From Closterium sp. Naga37s-1 (lineage: Eukaryota > Streptophyta > Zygnematophyceae > Desmidiales > Closteriaceae): 64,000 nt of DNA. The DNA lies in assembly GCA_947471745.1 (NCBI GenBank), contig CANJKZ010001109.1:248001-312000 (forward strand), given 5' to 3'. The translations under genes and the position numbers were made by a program. Within the stretch, counting starts at the first letter, position 1; the number at the start of each line of letters is the position of its first letter. The notes under the pieces are model-generated. The model saw only the letters and a list, made by a program, of their open reading frames with translations. It ran no database searches and was not told where the DNA came from. Of this stretch, positions 1 to 10,856 are shown in pieces.

Positions 1-2
1 GA

Positions 3-3000
3 GGCGGTGGAGGGGGTGGGGGTGGCGGTGGGGGTGGTGGCGGGGGTGGCGGTGTCGGTGGCGGCAGTGGAGGCGGCGGCGGCGGTGGCGGTGGGAGCGG
101 AGGTGGTGGCGGTGGAGGAGGAGGCGGCGGAGGAGGTGGAGCTGGTCGGGGTGGCGCTGCGCAGAGGGTCGGCTCAGGTGGTGGTCAGCGTCAGCAGCAG
201 CAGCAGCAGCAGCAGCGCACTCGTGACATCCCCTCCCCTCAGCAGCTCCGTGAGTGATACGCTGCACGCCAGAGGGGTGGGGGTACTGGTCCGTGCACCT
301 ACGTCCTCCGCACCGGCGACCGCGCGGGTGAGCAGTGCGGGGGTGCGCACTCCACCCAGCGCTGCTTTGGCCGCCTGACGGACGCTTGGCGTCACCAGTT
401 CCCTGAGGCCACTGAGATCCCCCGCTGGGGTGAGCTGTCTAGGGCGGGTGTAGCTGTCTTTGACCTTGACTTTGATGCTATTCTTGCTGCCATGTATACT
501 GTGACTATTAGTGATGAGGGTGACTGTTACCGGTGTTTTCCGCCCGACCCGGGCATTGAGACTGCTGCTCTAGGTACTGGTGAGGCTGCTGCTATAGGTG
601 CTAGCGAGGCTGCTGCTCTAGGTGCGTCTGCTCCCTCAGGTACTGGTGAGTCTGCTCTCTCAGGTTCTGCGCCGGCTTCGGCCTCCCACACCTTCACCCT
701 TGACTCGGGGGCTTCTCGCTCCTTCTTTCGAGACCGCACCACACTCACGCCGCTTGGCCGGCCAGTTGCAGTCTCTCTGGCAGACCCCTCTGGGGGTCCT
801 GTCCTTGCTCACTTCTCCACTGTCCTCCCGTGTCCGACGGCCCCCTCTGGCACCCTGTCTGGTCTTTACCTTCCCTCGTTCTCTACGAACTTGGTGAGTG
901 GTGCTGACCTACAGGATGCGGGGGTTCACCAGTTCACTCCTGCGAGTCAGCGGGTGACCCACTGCACGGACGCTCGGACAGGCCGACACCTGGCCACGTT
1001 TACCCGTCGGCCGGGGTCGAGCCTGTACACCCTGACCACTGAGTCTCCTCCAGTCACTGCGTCTGGTCAGGTAGCTGCGTCGGGTCAGGTGTTTGCTGCA
1101 GCGTCCAGGTCTGGTCCTGAGTCTGCCCCCTGTTCGTGTCGCCTCCTGTCTCACGAGACTCTCCTCTGGCACCACCGCCTTGGTCACCCCTCCCTGCTTC
1201 GTCTCAGAGGCATGGCCTCCCGTGTCCTTGTCTCTGGTCTTCCCTGGTCCCTCCCTCCCCTTCCTCCGGGGCCTGGCCCTACCTGCGTCCCCTGTGTCGA
1301 GGGGCGGCAGCGGGCTGCCCCTCATTCCTCCCAGTTTCCTCCGACAGAGGCCCCGCTGCAGACGCTTCACATGGACGTGTGGGGCCCGGCCCGCGTCCGT
1401 GGACAGGGTCACGAGCGCTACTTCCTGCTGGTGGTTGACGACTACTCGCGTTACACCACAGTCTTCCCCTTGCGCAGCAAGGGTGATGTCACTGAGGTGT
1501 TGATCGACTGGATCCGCGCAGCTCGTCTCCAGCTCAGGCAGAGCTTCGGCTCGGACTTTCCTGTTCAGCGTCTGCACTCTGACAGAGGTGGAGAGTTCTC
1601 CTCTGGCCTTCTGCGAGCCTACTGTCGTGCACGAGGTATCCGCCAGACCTTCACGCTTCCGGACTCTCCACAGCAAAATGGGATTGCTGAGCACCGCATT
1701 GGCATGGTCATGGACGTCGCCCGTACGTCCATGATGCATGCGGCTGCCCCCCATTTTCTGTGACCGTTTGCGGTTCGGTACGCGGCGCATCAGATCAACC
1801 TTCACCCCAGGGTCTCCATGCCGGAGACCTCTCCAGCCTTGCTGTGGACGGGGAAGGTTGGCGATGCGTCTGCGTTCCGTGTCTGGGGATCTCGGGCGTT
1901 TGTCCGCGACTTGTCTGCGGACAAGCTGTCCCCTCGTGCTGCTCCTTGCGTCTTCCTTGGCTTCCCCCCTGACGCGCCAGGGTGGCAGTTCTACCACCCC
2001 ACCTCTCGCCGTGTTCTGTCCTCCCAGGACGTCACGTTTGACGAGTCGGTCCCCTACTACCGCCTCTTCCCCTACCGCACTCCGTCCCTCCCCCCGCCAC
2101 CGCTCTTCCTTGTACCAGGTCCCCCCCCGGTAGACCCCCTCCCCCCTCAGGGTCCTGCCCCTTCAGGTGTGTCCCAGGTAGACGCAGTCGAGCCTGTCGA
2201 GGTTACTGGTGACTCTGGTGCTGCTGAGGGTGCTGAGCCTGGGGGTGCTACGCCTGGGGGTGCTGAGCCTGAGGGTGCTACTACTGGGGGTCCTGAGCCT
2301 GGGGGTGCTGAGCTTGGGGGTGCTACGCTTGGGGGTGCTGAGCCTGGGGGTGCCACGCCTGGAGGTGCTGAGCTTGGGGGTGCGGAGCCTGAGGGAGCTG
2401 GGCCTGCTCGTGTGGCGTCTGGCGGTGCTGAGCCTGGAGGTTCTCCGGATGCTTCGTCTCGGCGGGAGCCACTCTCTCCACAGGAGCTGCGCGAGTGGTT
2501 TGCCCGGCGCTGGAGGCGTGCTGCTGGAGCTGGAGGTTCTTCGGCTGCTGAGGGTGCTGGTGCCGCGGGTCCCGGAGGTGCTCGTACTGGGAGTACTGGA
2601 GCTGCTGGGCCTGCGGGTACGACTGGAGCTGGAGCTTCTGAGGGTGTTGGCGCTGAGGCTACTGCTGTCGGTCGAGGAGGCGATCCAGCTGGGGGTGCTA
2701 CTGGTGCTGCTGGAGGTACTGGAGCTGGAGGTGCTGCTGGCGCTGGTGCTGCCGCTGGTGGTACTGGTGCTGTCCCTGCTGTGTCTGGAGTCGCCGCGCG
2801 GCCTAGGCCGTACTTCGTTCCGCTCCTTCAGCAGGTTCTTGGTCTCCCGCCTTCTACTGGTCCTCCTCCTCCCTTAGAGTGTCCACAGCCTGTCCCGTCA
2901 CAGTTACAGTTACAGCCGGCCTCCCCACTGCCCGCTCCTTCTCCCTACACTGGTCCTACTGGAGGTCTTGCTGAGCGTCGTGAGCCTGCGTCTCGCCCTG

Positions 3001-5063
3001 CGTCGCCTGTCCGTGCTGTTCGCACTAGTGGTCGTGGTTCGCGTCAGCGTCCTCCTCCTGTCCCTGGCACGCACCGGATGTCTCTGCGTCCGTCCACTGC
3101 TCCTCTGCGTGCCCCTTTACCTTCTCCTCCTGAGTCCTCTCTTCCTGCTCTTCCTGACCCGGAGTCGGACTCTCTTCGTGCTGCCAGTCCTACTGTCACG
3201 CGTCTCCTTGCTACTGTTGTCACTGACCCTTCCTTTGAGTCCACTGCTGCGTCTGCCCTAGTTACAGAGCTCGTCGACTTTGCTGCTCGCTGTCGCCTAG
3301 ACTACGCTGCTAGTCTTGTTGCTGAGTCTGAGTCTGTCTGTCCTCCGTCCGTCGGGGGTGAGTGTGCCCTTGGCACGGACGTCCTTGAGGACAGGCAGGA
3401 GGAGTTCCAGTGTTTGGCTGCTGCTTCACCTCATCTCGTGTCCGTACTGCTTACCCCTGAGGGAGACCCGGATGCACTTGACATCCCGACTCCGCGCTCT
3501 TACGCGGAGGCGATAGAGGGTCCCTACTCCTCTCAGTGGCAGACAGCTATGGACACAGAGATGGCTTCCTGGAAGTCCACAGGCACCTACGTTAACGAGG
3601 TTCCCCCGCCTGGGGCGAACATCGTCAGTGGCATGTGGATTTTCAGGGTGAAGCGGCCGCCGGGTTCTCCGCCTGTCTTCAAGGCGCGTTACGTGGCTCG
3701 TGGCTTCAGTCAGCGGCAGGGAGTTGACTACTTTCAGACCTTCTCTCCCACCCCGAAGATGACCACTCTTCGGGTACTGCTGCACATAGCTGCTCACCGC
3801 GACTACGAGCTGCACTCTCTTGACTTCAGCACTGCTTTCTTGCAGGGCAGCCTGCACGAGGAGATCTGGCTGCGTCGCCCACCTGGCTTCACTGGGTCTT
3901 TTCCTCCTGGCACCCAGTGGAGCCTCCGGCGGCCAGTCTACGGTCTCCGCCAGGCACCGCGTGAGTGGCACGACACACTGAGGACTACACTTGCGGCTCT
4001 TGGGTTTGCTCCCTCTACTGCCGACCCGTCGCTGTTTCTGCGCACCGACACTTCTTTGCCGCCGTTCTACATCCTCGTGTACGTCGACGACTTGGTCTTC
4101 GCCACAGCTGACACTGCTGGACTCGCCCACGTGAAGTCCGAGCTGCAGAAGAGACACACGTGCACAGACCTGGGTGAACTGCGCAGCTACCTTGGCTTGC
4201 AGATCACCCGGGACAGAGCACGCCGCACCATTACCCTGACTCAGTCACACATGGTGCAGCAGGTCCTTCAGCGCTTCGGCTTCACGTACTCCTCGCCTCA
4301 GGCCACTCCTCTGCCTACTCGCCACTCACTCTCAGCTCTGCCTTCGGATGAGTCCGTAGAGTCGAGTGGCCCGTACCCAGAGCTTGTTGGCTGCCTCATG
4401 TACCTGATGACCTGCACACGACCTGACCTTGCATACCCTCTTAGCATTCTTGCACGCTATGTTGCTCCTGGGAGACACAGACCGGAGCACATGGCTGCAG
4501 CGAAGAGGGTGTTGCGCTACTTGTGAAGTACGTCGGGCATGGGGCTTGTGCTTGGAGGGCAGAGTCCAGTGGTCCTCACCGGGCACGCAGACGCCTCTTG
4601 GGCTGACGACCAGGCTACGCAGCGGTCGTCACAGGGTTACACCTTCAGCCTTGGTTCCGGCTCTGTTTCGTGGCGGGCTACCCGCTCGTCTTCTGTTCTC
4701 GGCTCCAGTTGTGAGGCTGAGATCTACGCCGGGGCCATGGCTGCACAGGAGCTTCGCTGGCTCACCTACCTGCTGACTGACCTCGGAGAGCCGCCTCGTT
4801 CTCCTCCAGTGCTGTACGTAGACAACAAGGCCATGTTGGCCTTGTGTCGAGAGCAGAGACTGGAGCACAGAACGAAGCACATTGCTCTCCGCTACTTCCT
4901 TGCTCGTGAGCTACAGCAGCGTGGTCAGCTGCGGCTTGCGTACGTGGCCTCTCAGGCCAACACTGCTGATATCTTCACCAAGGCACTTGCGCCTTGTGAT
5001 CATCAGCGCTTCTGTACTCAGCTGGGCCTTGTGCCTACCTTGCCTCACTTGCTCACCCCTTGA
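3..5063 (+). pseudogene. Element A gag-pol polyprotein, three nonsense codons
   Basis: One continuous frame runs from base 3 to TGA at 5061-5063. In order it shows: a poly-Gly Gag tail and Gln run; an SPQQLREWY-type motif cut by TGA at 255-257 (TGG in relatives); a CX13CX3HX4C motif (Cys at 294 and 336, His at 348, Cys at 363); aspartic protease DSGAS at 702-716; the integrase HHCC region near 1165-1310 (HHRLGH, CVPC); integrase core D, D and E near 1368, 1575 and 1695; a Gly/Glu/Pro repeat linker (about 2210-2800); RT with YVDD at 4080-4091; and RNase H from about 4580 (DASW, DNKA). Two further stops are TGA at 1761-1763 (Trp codon in relatives) and TGA at 4524-4526 (TGC, Cys, in the related element B). 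All three leave the frame intact, so this is a recently inactivated polyprotein. Confidence 0.9.
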
Positions 5064-5270
5064 CCTTGTTTGTACTGTTGCATATATATATACACCTGCT
5101 CTTGCTTGTCTAGCCTTATATGTATATGTAATCCTGCATGTGAACTGGCCTTGTGGCCTTGAACTTGTGCTCGGAATGTGTGGTGACTTTGTGATCCACC
5201 CTGAGCTTGCTTTGTTTTGCTTGACTGGTCTTGTGACCCCTTGTTCTCCCCCACTCTGCCTATGGGGGTG

Positions 5271-5399
5271 TGTCAGATTTATATGACATAGCTACTGTAG
5301 GCTATAGTGGGGTAGCACATATGGGGTACAGTTTTCTAGGGTTTGCCTTTTGTACCCAACTTTCACTTAGTCATTTCATTCCTGTTTTCTTGTTTCACA
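5271..5399 (+). repeat. 3' LTR of element A
   Basis: It starts TGTCAGATTTATATG directly after the purine tract and contains the TAGTGGGGTA core seen in the other LTRs of the window. I place its end at TTTCACA by analogy with the CA ends of the others. No 5' partner is visible, so the right edge is uncertain by some bases. Confidence 0.65.
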
Positions 5400-5400
5400 G

Positions 5401-6998
5401 TCCGGTCTGTGGTCGACATTCTCGGGCGCCTTGTGGTCCATACGCGTTTCAAGGAGCTGCAAGAGGTCATTTGCGAGACACATTTGGAGATGCAGGGCAT
5501 CAAGGACGTGAGGTGGCTTTCCCGAGGCAATGCGATCCAGCGACTCGTCGCAGTGTTTCCTGCGGTTGTGATCGTCTTGCAGGAATTCGACAAAAAGATG
5601 TACGCGACAGTGACTAGTTTCAAATTCCATTTCTTACTCTACTTGCTTGCCGATGTGTTGAAGGAGCTGAACCTGCTCAACTTGAAGTTCCAGCAACGAC
5701 AGGTACGCGTTAATGTTTACGCTTGCAACCGCCTTCGTAAACCATAGTCACAATCTAACCATTTCTGCTTCATGCTTTTGCAGATTGACGCCACCCATGT
5801 GCTGCAGACGGTACACAACACAACACTCCTGCTGCGGACTCGTTACCTCGACAGCAACGACGAGACGTTCGGGCAAAGCGGAGCTGCGCTGGGTCCATTC
5901 TTGGCGAAACATGCCTCAGGGAAGTGTCGGGAGGTCAAGGTTGATGGCCTAGATTCCACCGGAGTGCCAACAACTCACCGCTACCTGCTGCACGAAGAGG
6001 CTATCGTGGGGCAGCAGAGCAAAGGCGACCTCAACTCCTGTTTGAAGCTCGGGCGGGACTTCGTTGTTGAGCTGATTAAGCAGCTCGACTACCGACTGCA
6101 TGATCTCGCGTCGCTCAATGGCGCGAAGCTCTTCAAGAAGTCCCAATACCCCAAGTCACAGGCTAAGCGCGAGCGACGGTTGGCGCAGTGGTTGCAGTCG
6201 CTGCGCGACATGTACAAGAAGCATCCCGAGGATCCGGGCACTCTGCCAGGTGTGTTAGGCGTATTGTCGTGAGATCTCGGGCTTAATCGTTTTGAAGCCG
6301 CGTCGCGTTACATTTGTATTCATGCGGCCGCATCTTTGTCTTCCTCTATTCACCCGCCCATTCGTACAGGTGTGGACTGGGCCAAAGCACAGAGGGAGCT
6401 CAACACCTTCGCGACAATCATGAGCACCCACCAGGAGGATGTCGGCTTCACGGAGGGCCTGAAGCACATGCTCTCCTCACCAGATTGGACAACGAGCTAC
6501 CCCAACATTGTCCGCCTGTGGATCGCTGTAGCCGTGCTCCCGCTGAGCACTGTGGAGTGCGAGCGCGGGTTCTCGCGGCAAAACGTGATCAAGAGCTGGC
6601 TGAGGGGGAACCTGTGCGACGCCAAGCTTGGTGAGCTCATGACCGTGTCTCTTCTGAGCTACAACATGGAGTGGCCCGAGTTGGTGGCTCGGTGGCGCAA
6701 ATCCAAGAAGAGGAGGCCTGCAAAGGATGTGTTGCTGGCGGGAGTGGAGAGGGAGAGCAAGCGCAATAGAAGAAGATCCGCAGCAGCAGCAGAGGCCCAC
6801 GCAGCAGCAGCAGCAGCTGCTGTGGCTGCGGCAGAGGCAGCAGCACGCGAAGCGGCAGCAGTAGCAGAAGCAGCCAGGCTGGATGCAGAGTTCCCCTGGC
6901 TCAGTCGCAAGGGGAATGCTAACTATCCTATTCCAGTGCCGTCTGATAGCCTAGACAGCTGTAGTGATGCTGATGATAGTGGTAGCGAGTCTGACTGA
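5401..6998 (+). CDS. hAT-transposase-derived protein, spliced, 5' end missing or displaced by element A
   Basis: Three exons join in frame: 5401-5702, 5784-6249 and 6370-6998. Introns of 81 bp (phase 0, GTACGC..TGCAG) and 120 bp (phase 1, GTGTGT..TACAG) separate them. The product, about 465 residues as seen, has a VRWLSRGNAIQRL block typical of the hAT transposase core of ZNF862-like proteins. Near its C terminus is a hAT dimerisation segment (YPNIVRLWIAVAVLPLSTVE then CERGFS). It ends in an Arg/Ala-rich, probably coiled-coil tail and an acidic Ser/Asp end. No N-terminal zinc finger is visible. No terminal inverted repeats were recognised, so it may be a domesticated host gene rather than a mobile copy. 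A TTTCACAG acceptor sits at the edge of the element A LTR, so upstream exons may lie beyond element A. The intron calls are firm; DNA-binding activity is inference. Confidence 0.75.
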
Positions 6999-8009
6999 TA
7001 CGTAGAATGGTGAAATGATACTTAGTTTTCACATTGTATGTTGTAGAATTGATGTAGTTAGTGTAGACCACGTAGAATTGTTCATCTGTCTAATCAGACT
7101 TGTGATATTGTTTCGTCCTAGAGGTCAGACGAAAAAAAAGCGCCAATCTGAGCGTAAGACGATTTTTTTTTTTTTAACCCATCCTGTCAGACAGGCCTGA
7201 ATCCTAGCGAGAGCCCTGATGTACAGTCATTTGTGTCACCCAAACAAATGCGCACAACTGTACATCTCGCCTGGTCGCCTAGAGTCGCGATACATTGGTT
7301 GTTTGTGACACAACATTTGGTAAATTTACAGGCGCGACTCGGGAAATCGGGGATTGAGACACAAGTGTCCCCGCAGGAATACACCCTAAGTATTTGCATC
7401 TGATACAATCACTAGGTACAGCAGAGATGATAGCAGTGCTTGTGGCTTTGTATTGTACTGTCAAAACATATAATCAGTGTCACGACTCACATCACATCAC
7501 ATCCCATTACATCACATCATGTGCACGCGCATCGCTCAGTCGGAGAATGTTCGTTTGATGGCCACTCGAGCGAGAAGCTCACTGCGACTCCGCAGGAATA
7601 GAGCTGGTGGTGGTGCGGTGTGGTGCGGTGACAATCAAACACACAGGAGAGGACAGGTGAATGAGGGGAGAGTGTCTAACAGGCTGTTCAAAGGCACCCA
7701 GCAATTACCTGGTCTCAGGCTACCACACACCTTGTTGCAAAGTTTAATCTACCAGTAAGTTGATACAGGATGCTTTGACCCGAGCATTGGTGCATAGCTG
7801 CTGGTGAGTCGGTTCTATCGAACATGGGAGAGCATGAAGAGTTTCTTTTAATCCTCGAATGGGAGACACCCTGCCCCACCAAGGGTTCTCCCACTCTCCC
7901 TATTCCACACACACGCGCGCAAACAAGCACGCACACAGCCATATAATTACAATAATAACACCAAGTCACCCACTCACACCCTGCCATGTCACTCACCCGC
8001 CCCACGCAC
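6999..8009. other. Intergenic region between the convergent hAT-derived and LON-domain genes
   Basis: It starts with AT-rich 3' flanking DNA holding an A run and a T run (about 7130-7175). I see no further gene. The last exon or exons and 3' UTR of the minus-strand LON gene should lie in about 7700-8009, but I could not fix an acceptor. An AC/GC dinucleotide stretch lies near 7905-7940. Confidence 0.5.
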
Positions 8010-10856
8010 CTGTGAGGATGCCAATGCGTTGAGTGATACTCCTCGCTTCCAGAAGTTGCTGCCGCCCCTCACTCCTCTCCACGCCACCCTGCACAGCAGC
8101 AGCAGCCGCAAATGACAGCTGCTGCACCCGCCGCACCAGCAGCAACGGCTCCTCTCTGCGCATCGCCCCCACCTCCTTTGCTCCTTCATGCCCCCCCTTA
8201 CCATGCCCTTTCTCCTGCCTCGCAACCTCCTCTTGCCTTCTGCCCTCTTGGTGTAAACCTCCTGGTGTTTCTGGTGTTTCTTTCTTGCCTTGTGCCTTGC
8301 TGCTTCCTTGCGTGCCCTGTGCTGGATCTTTTGATTGCCGCTCCTCCTCTCCCCCCTCTCTCCCCTCGCCCCCCTCATTCCTGCAACCCTCTCCCACCTC
8401 CTCCTCCCCCTGCTGCTCCCCCTTCCCCTTTTCCCCCTCCGCCTCTCCCCCACCCTCTGCTTTCCCCCCCTCTTTTCCCCATGCGCGCCCATCCAGTGCC
8501 ATTAGCTGTGCCTGTGCCCCTTCCAGCATGCTTCCGCCCAAAAAAGAGGGGTTTATATGGTGTGAGCGGGGGGGCAGTAGAGGGAGCAGTGCCGGGGGGA
8601 GCGGGGGGAAGGAGCCATCCATTCGTAGGCGAGAGGAGAGGTCTCTTGTCTGGTGGGGGGGCAGGAAGGGGAGGAATGGGGAGAGAAAAGGGGGAAAGTA
8701 GGGGAAGAGAAAGGGGAGAGAAGGACGGGTGTTGTGCGGTTGTGTGAGGTAGCTAGCCTAGCACACAGCACAGCAAGCGACACAAAAGCGGCACCACACT
8801 AAACCACACCAAACCCCACCGCACCGCATCGCATCGCACCAAACCATACCTCATTGCACTGCTCCGCACCGCACCTGCTGCAGAAGAGCCCAGAGGCGAG
8901 CCTCTCCCCGCTGCAAGCGCAGGGAGAGTCGCTGCAGAGCACGCCTGTTGATGCTGTTGGGTGGGCCCCTGTGCAACACCCTCCCCATACCATCCACACT
9001 CCCTGCCATGCCAGCGGCACCACCATCCCTTTCCCCTCCCTCTCCCCTTCCCACTCCCTCTCCCTCCTCTCCTTCCTGCTCTCCCATCTCCTCTCCTCTC
9101 CCCTCCTCCTCCTCCCCCTCGTCCTCCTCGGTCCACTCCAGGCCTCCAATGAAGGCGTTTAGCAGCAGCGCCTCTTGGTCCTGCTGCTCCTGCACCAGTG
9201 CTTGGCAGTATGGAATTGTCTGCAAAAATGGCGAAGAGGGGACGGGAAGGAGGGATTTAGAGTCACCTCAGAAACCTGTTCCTCCTGCACCTGCGCTTGG
9301 CAGTACGGAATGGTCTGCAGGGGAAGCCAAGAGGGCAGAGGCGCAAGGAGGCCTATGAGAGAGGCTGGGCTGAGGCGTACCAGCCAGTGGAACGACAGGA
9401 AAGAGTAGAGGAGGAAGTGGAAGGAGAAGCGGGGTGATGGAGAGAGAGGGGGGGATGGGGGGATGAGGCGGTTGAGGGGTCGAGGGGTTGAAGGGTCGAG
9501 GGGTCGAGGGGTCGAGGGGTTAGGGGGTTCATCTGCAGGCGGTTACTCAGATGCCTCAAACACAGCGAAGCTGGTTGGAATGTTGAGGTGGGTGCGTGGT
9601 AGGTCAAGGGAGGGGAGGGGACGGAGGGGGGGTGGTGGATGGTGGGACACTGGTAGGTACCTGCAACAGGTGGTTGACTCGCACAGTGGTGATGGCAGTG
9701 CTGTCGATGAGCATACGCCCATCAGAGAAGCGCTTCACCTGTGGGGGTGGGGGTGGGGGTGGGGGTGGGGGTGGGGGTGGGGGAGGAATTTTTAGTCGAC
9801 GCAAAGAAGTGGGGATGACGTTGAGGTTGGGGTTGGGTGGATGCACAACGGCAGAGGTTTGAAGGGCGTCGAAATAGCCCCTCCCACCCTAATTTCCCTT
9901 GTCCCGCATGCACCCCCCCCTCTTCACCTTATCCACGTGCATGAGGGTGCCAATGCAGCCTGTGAGAGCGTCTGTCAGTGATGTTCTCCGTTCTCTGCCC
10001 CTCCTCTTCCTTGCTCCGCTCACCCCTCCCTGCTCATTCGCCATCTCCCTCCCGCTGCTGCTGCCGCCGCCGCCGCCGCCGCCACTGCTACTACTGCTCT
10101 CGCCGCTGCTCCCACTGCCACTCCCGCTGCTTCCTCCACGGCTGCTCTTGCTGCTGCTGCTGCGGGAGAGCGGCAGCACGGGTGGCGGGCGGCGGAGAGT
10201 GGTGGGCAGGAGAAGATGCACGTAAAGGTGTGGTGGTGGGCCAGCTAGGAGCTTCTCAAACACTGCGGGTGAGGGACGTGGGAAGAGGGGAGATGGTGGA
10301 GTGGGGTTGTTGGAGGAGGAGAAAGAAGGACTCGTGTGGTCTAAGAAGGGTGGATGGAGGGTTAGGTGGATGGGGCGGTGTGTGAGATGGTGGGTAGAAC
10401 GGTGGGTGGAATGGTGGGTGGGAGGGGCGCATTACTGAGGACATCGTGGGGCATGAAGACACCGGGGAAACCAGAGGTTCCTGGGGGGACGAGCAGGAGC
10501 GAATCACAATTGAGAACCCAAAAACGCTCAAAAGTTACTGAGGACATAGTGGGGCATGAAGACTCCGGGGGGAATCATGAGTCAAAGGGAGGGGCGCGTT
10601 ACTAAAGACTTAGTTAGAGCCCCCCGGCAGCACAGCCCAGGAATCATTACTGATGGTGACTTGAGACTCTTGACAACTCGAGAACTTCCAAACAGAAAGG
10701 CAGAGGCGGATTATTACTGAGGACGTAGTGGGGCATGAAGATGTGGAGGGAGTCAGAGGCGCCTGGCAGCACAGCCCACTGCACACAGAACACCGGGAAC
10801 TCCATTGCACCGCCATGGCCGCTGCTGTCCCCACTCGCCGCATCCCCTCCTCCCAT
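8010..10856 (-). CDS. LON substrate-binding (LON N-terminal, PUA-like) domain protein, spliced
   Basis: Exons on the minus strand: 10856-10718 (from ATG at 10856), 10262-9928, 9738-9661, 9219-8875 and about 8510-8010. Phases agree: exon 1 ends in A and exon 2 starts TG, giving MPHYVL-M-FEKLL. The translation follows the LON N-terminal domain: VLPGASDSLHIFMPHY (family pattern: PG..L.L.IFE.RY), GCIGTLMHVDK, VKRFSDGRMLIDSTAI, TIPYCQALVQEQ, and at the end LSFAAAAAV..QQLLEARSITQRI. Ser/Gly and Glu-rich insertions lengthen the domain. There is no AAA or peptidase domain, so it resembles the stand-alone LON-domain proteins of plants, thought to recognise substrates. An open frame extends upstream of 10856 to about 11330 and reads like an Arg/Ser-rich transit peptide but has no ATG, so the true start may lie in an unseen upstream exon. 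The exon 5 acceptor and the 3' end are approximate. Confidence 0.7.
9276..9314 (-). other. Duplicate mini-exon of the LON-domain gene
   Basis: This 39-bp phase-0 segment encodes TIPYCQAQVQEEQ, with its own CTGCAG acceptor and GTTTCT donor. It repeats the beginning of the next exon (9219 leftward, TIPYCQALVQEQ). Including or skipping it keeps the frame. Confidence 0.6.
9475..9530. repeat. GGGTCGAG-type 8-bp tandem repeat
   Basis: An imperfect array of GGGGTCGA/GGGGTTGA units lies in an intron of the LON gene. Confidence 0.8.
9742..9787. repeat. (GGGGGT)n array abutting a splice acceptor
   Basis: About seven GGGGGT units on the plus strand. On the coding minus strand the array is (CCCCCA)n and forms the pyrimidine tract that ends in the ACAG acceptor of the exon starting at 9738. 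Confidence 0.9.
10436..10650 (-). other. Two degenerate extra copies of exon 1 of the LON gene
   Basis: Within intron 1, the exon 1 ending (FMPHYVL, then a TCCTCA|GTAA donor) recurs at 10436 (VFMPHDVLS, donor GTAATG) and 10539 (VFMPHYVLS, donor GTAACT). The 10436 copy extends upstream to about 10520 (CDSLLLVPPGTSG). A WAVLPGGSN remnant lies near 10615-10650. No good acceptors are visible, so these are probably non-coding relics of tandem duplication. Confidence 0.6.

Larger units (their letters stand above)
1..5399 (+). mobile_element. Element A: Ty1/copia LTR retrotransposon, 5' part outside the window
   Basis: The window opens inside the Gly-rich C-terminal part of Gag. It continues through protease, integrase, RT and RNase H in one frame, then a 3' untranslated stretch, a polypurine tract (TATGGGGGTG, 5261-5270) and a 3' LTR. 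The order PR-IN-RT-RH defines Ty1/copia. The 5' LTR, PBS and N-terminal Gag lie upstream of base 1, so the TSD cannot be checked and the outer LTR edge (about 5399) is provisional. Three nonsense codons disable it. Confidence 0.9.

Noticed and set aside
7190-7275. Terminal inverted repeat of a hAT transposon
   Set aside because: GTACAGTCATTTGTG..CACAACTGTAC forms a local inverted repeat, but no partner end or 8-bp TSD could be found.
7993-8622. Long overlapping open frames on both strands at 8033-8747
   Set aside because: Low-complexity pyrimidine/purine tracts keep several frames open. Only the minus frame matches the LON C-terminal pattern, so the plus frames were dropped.
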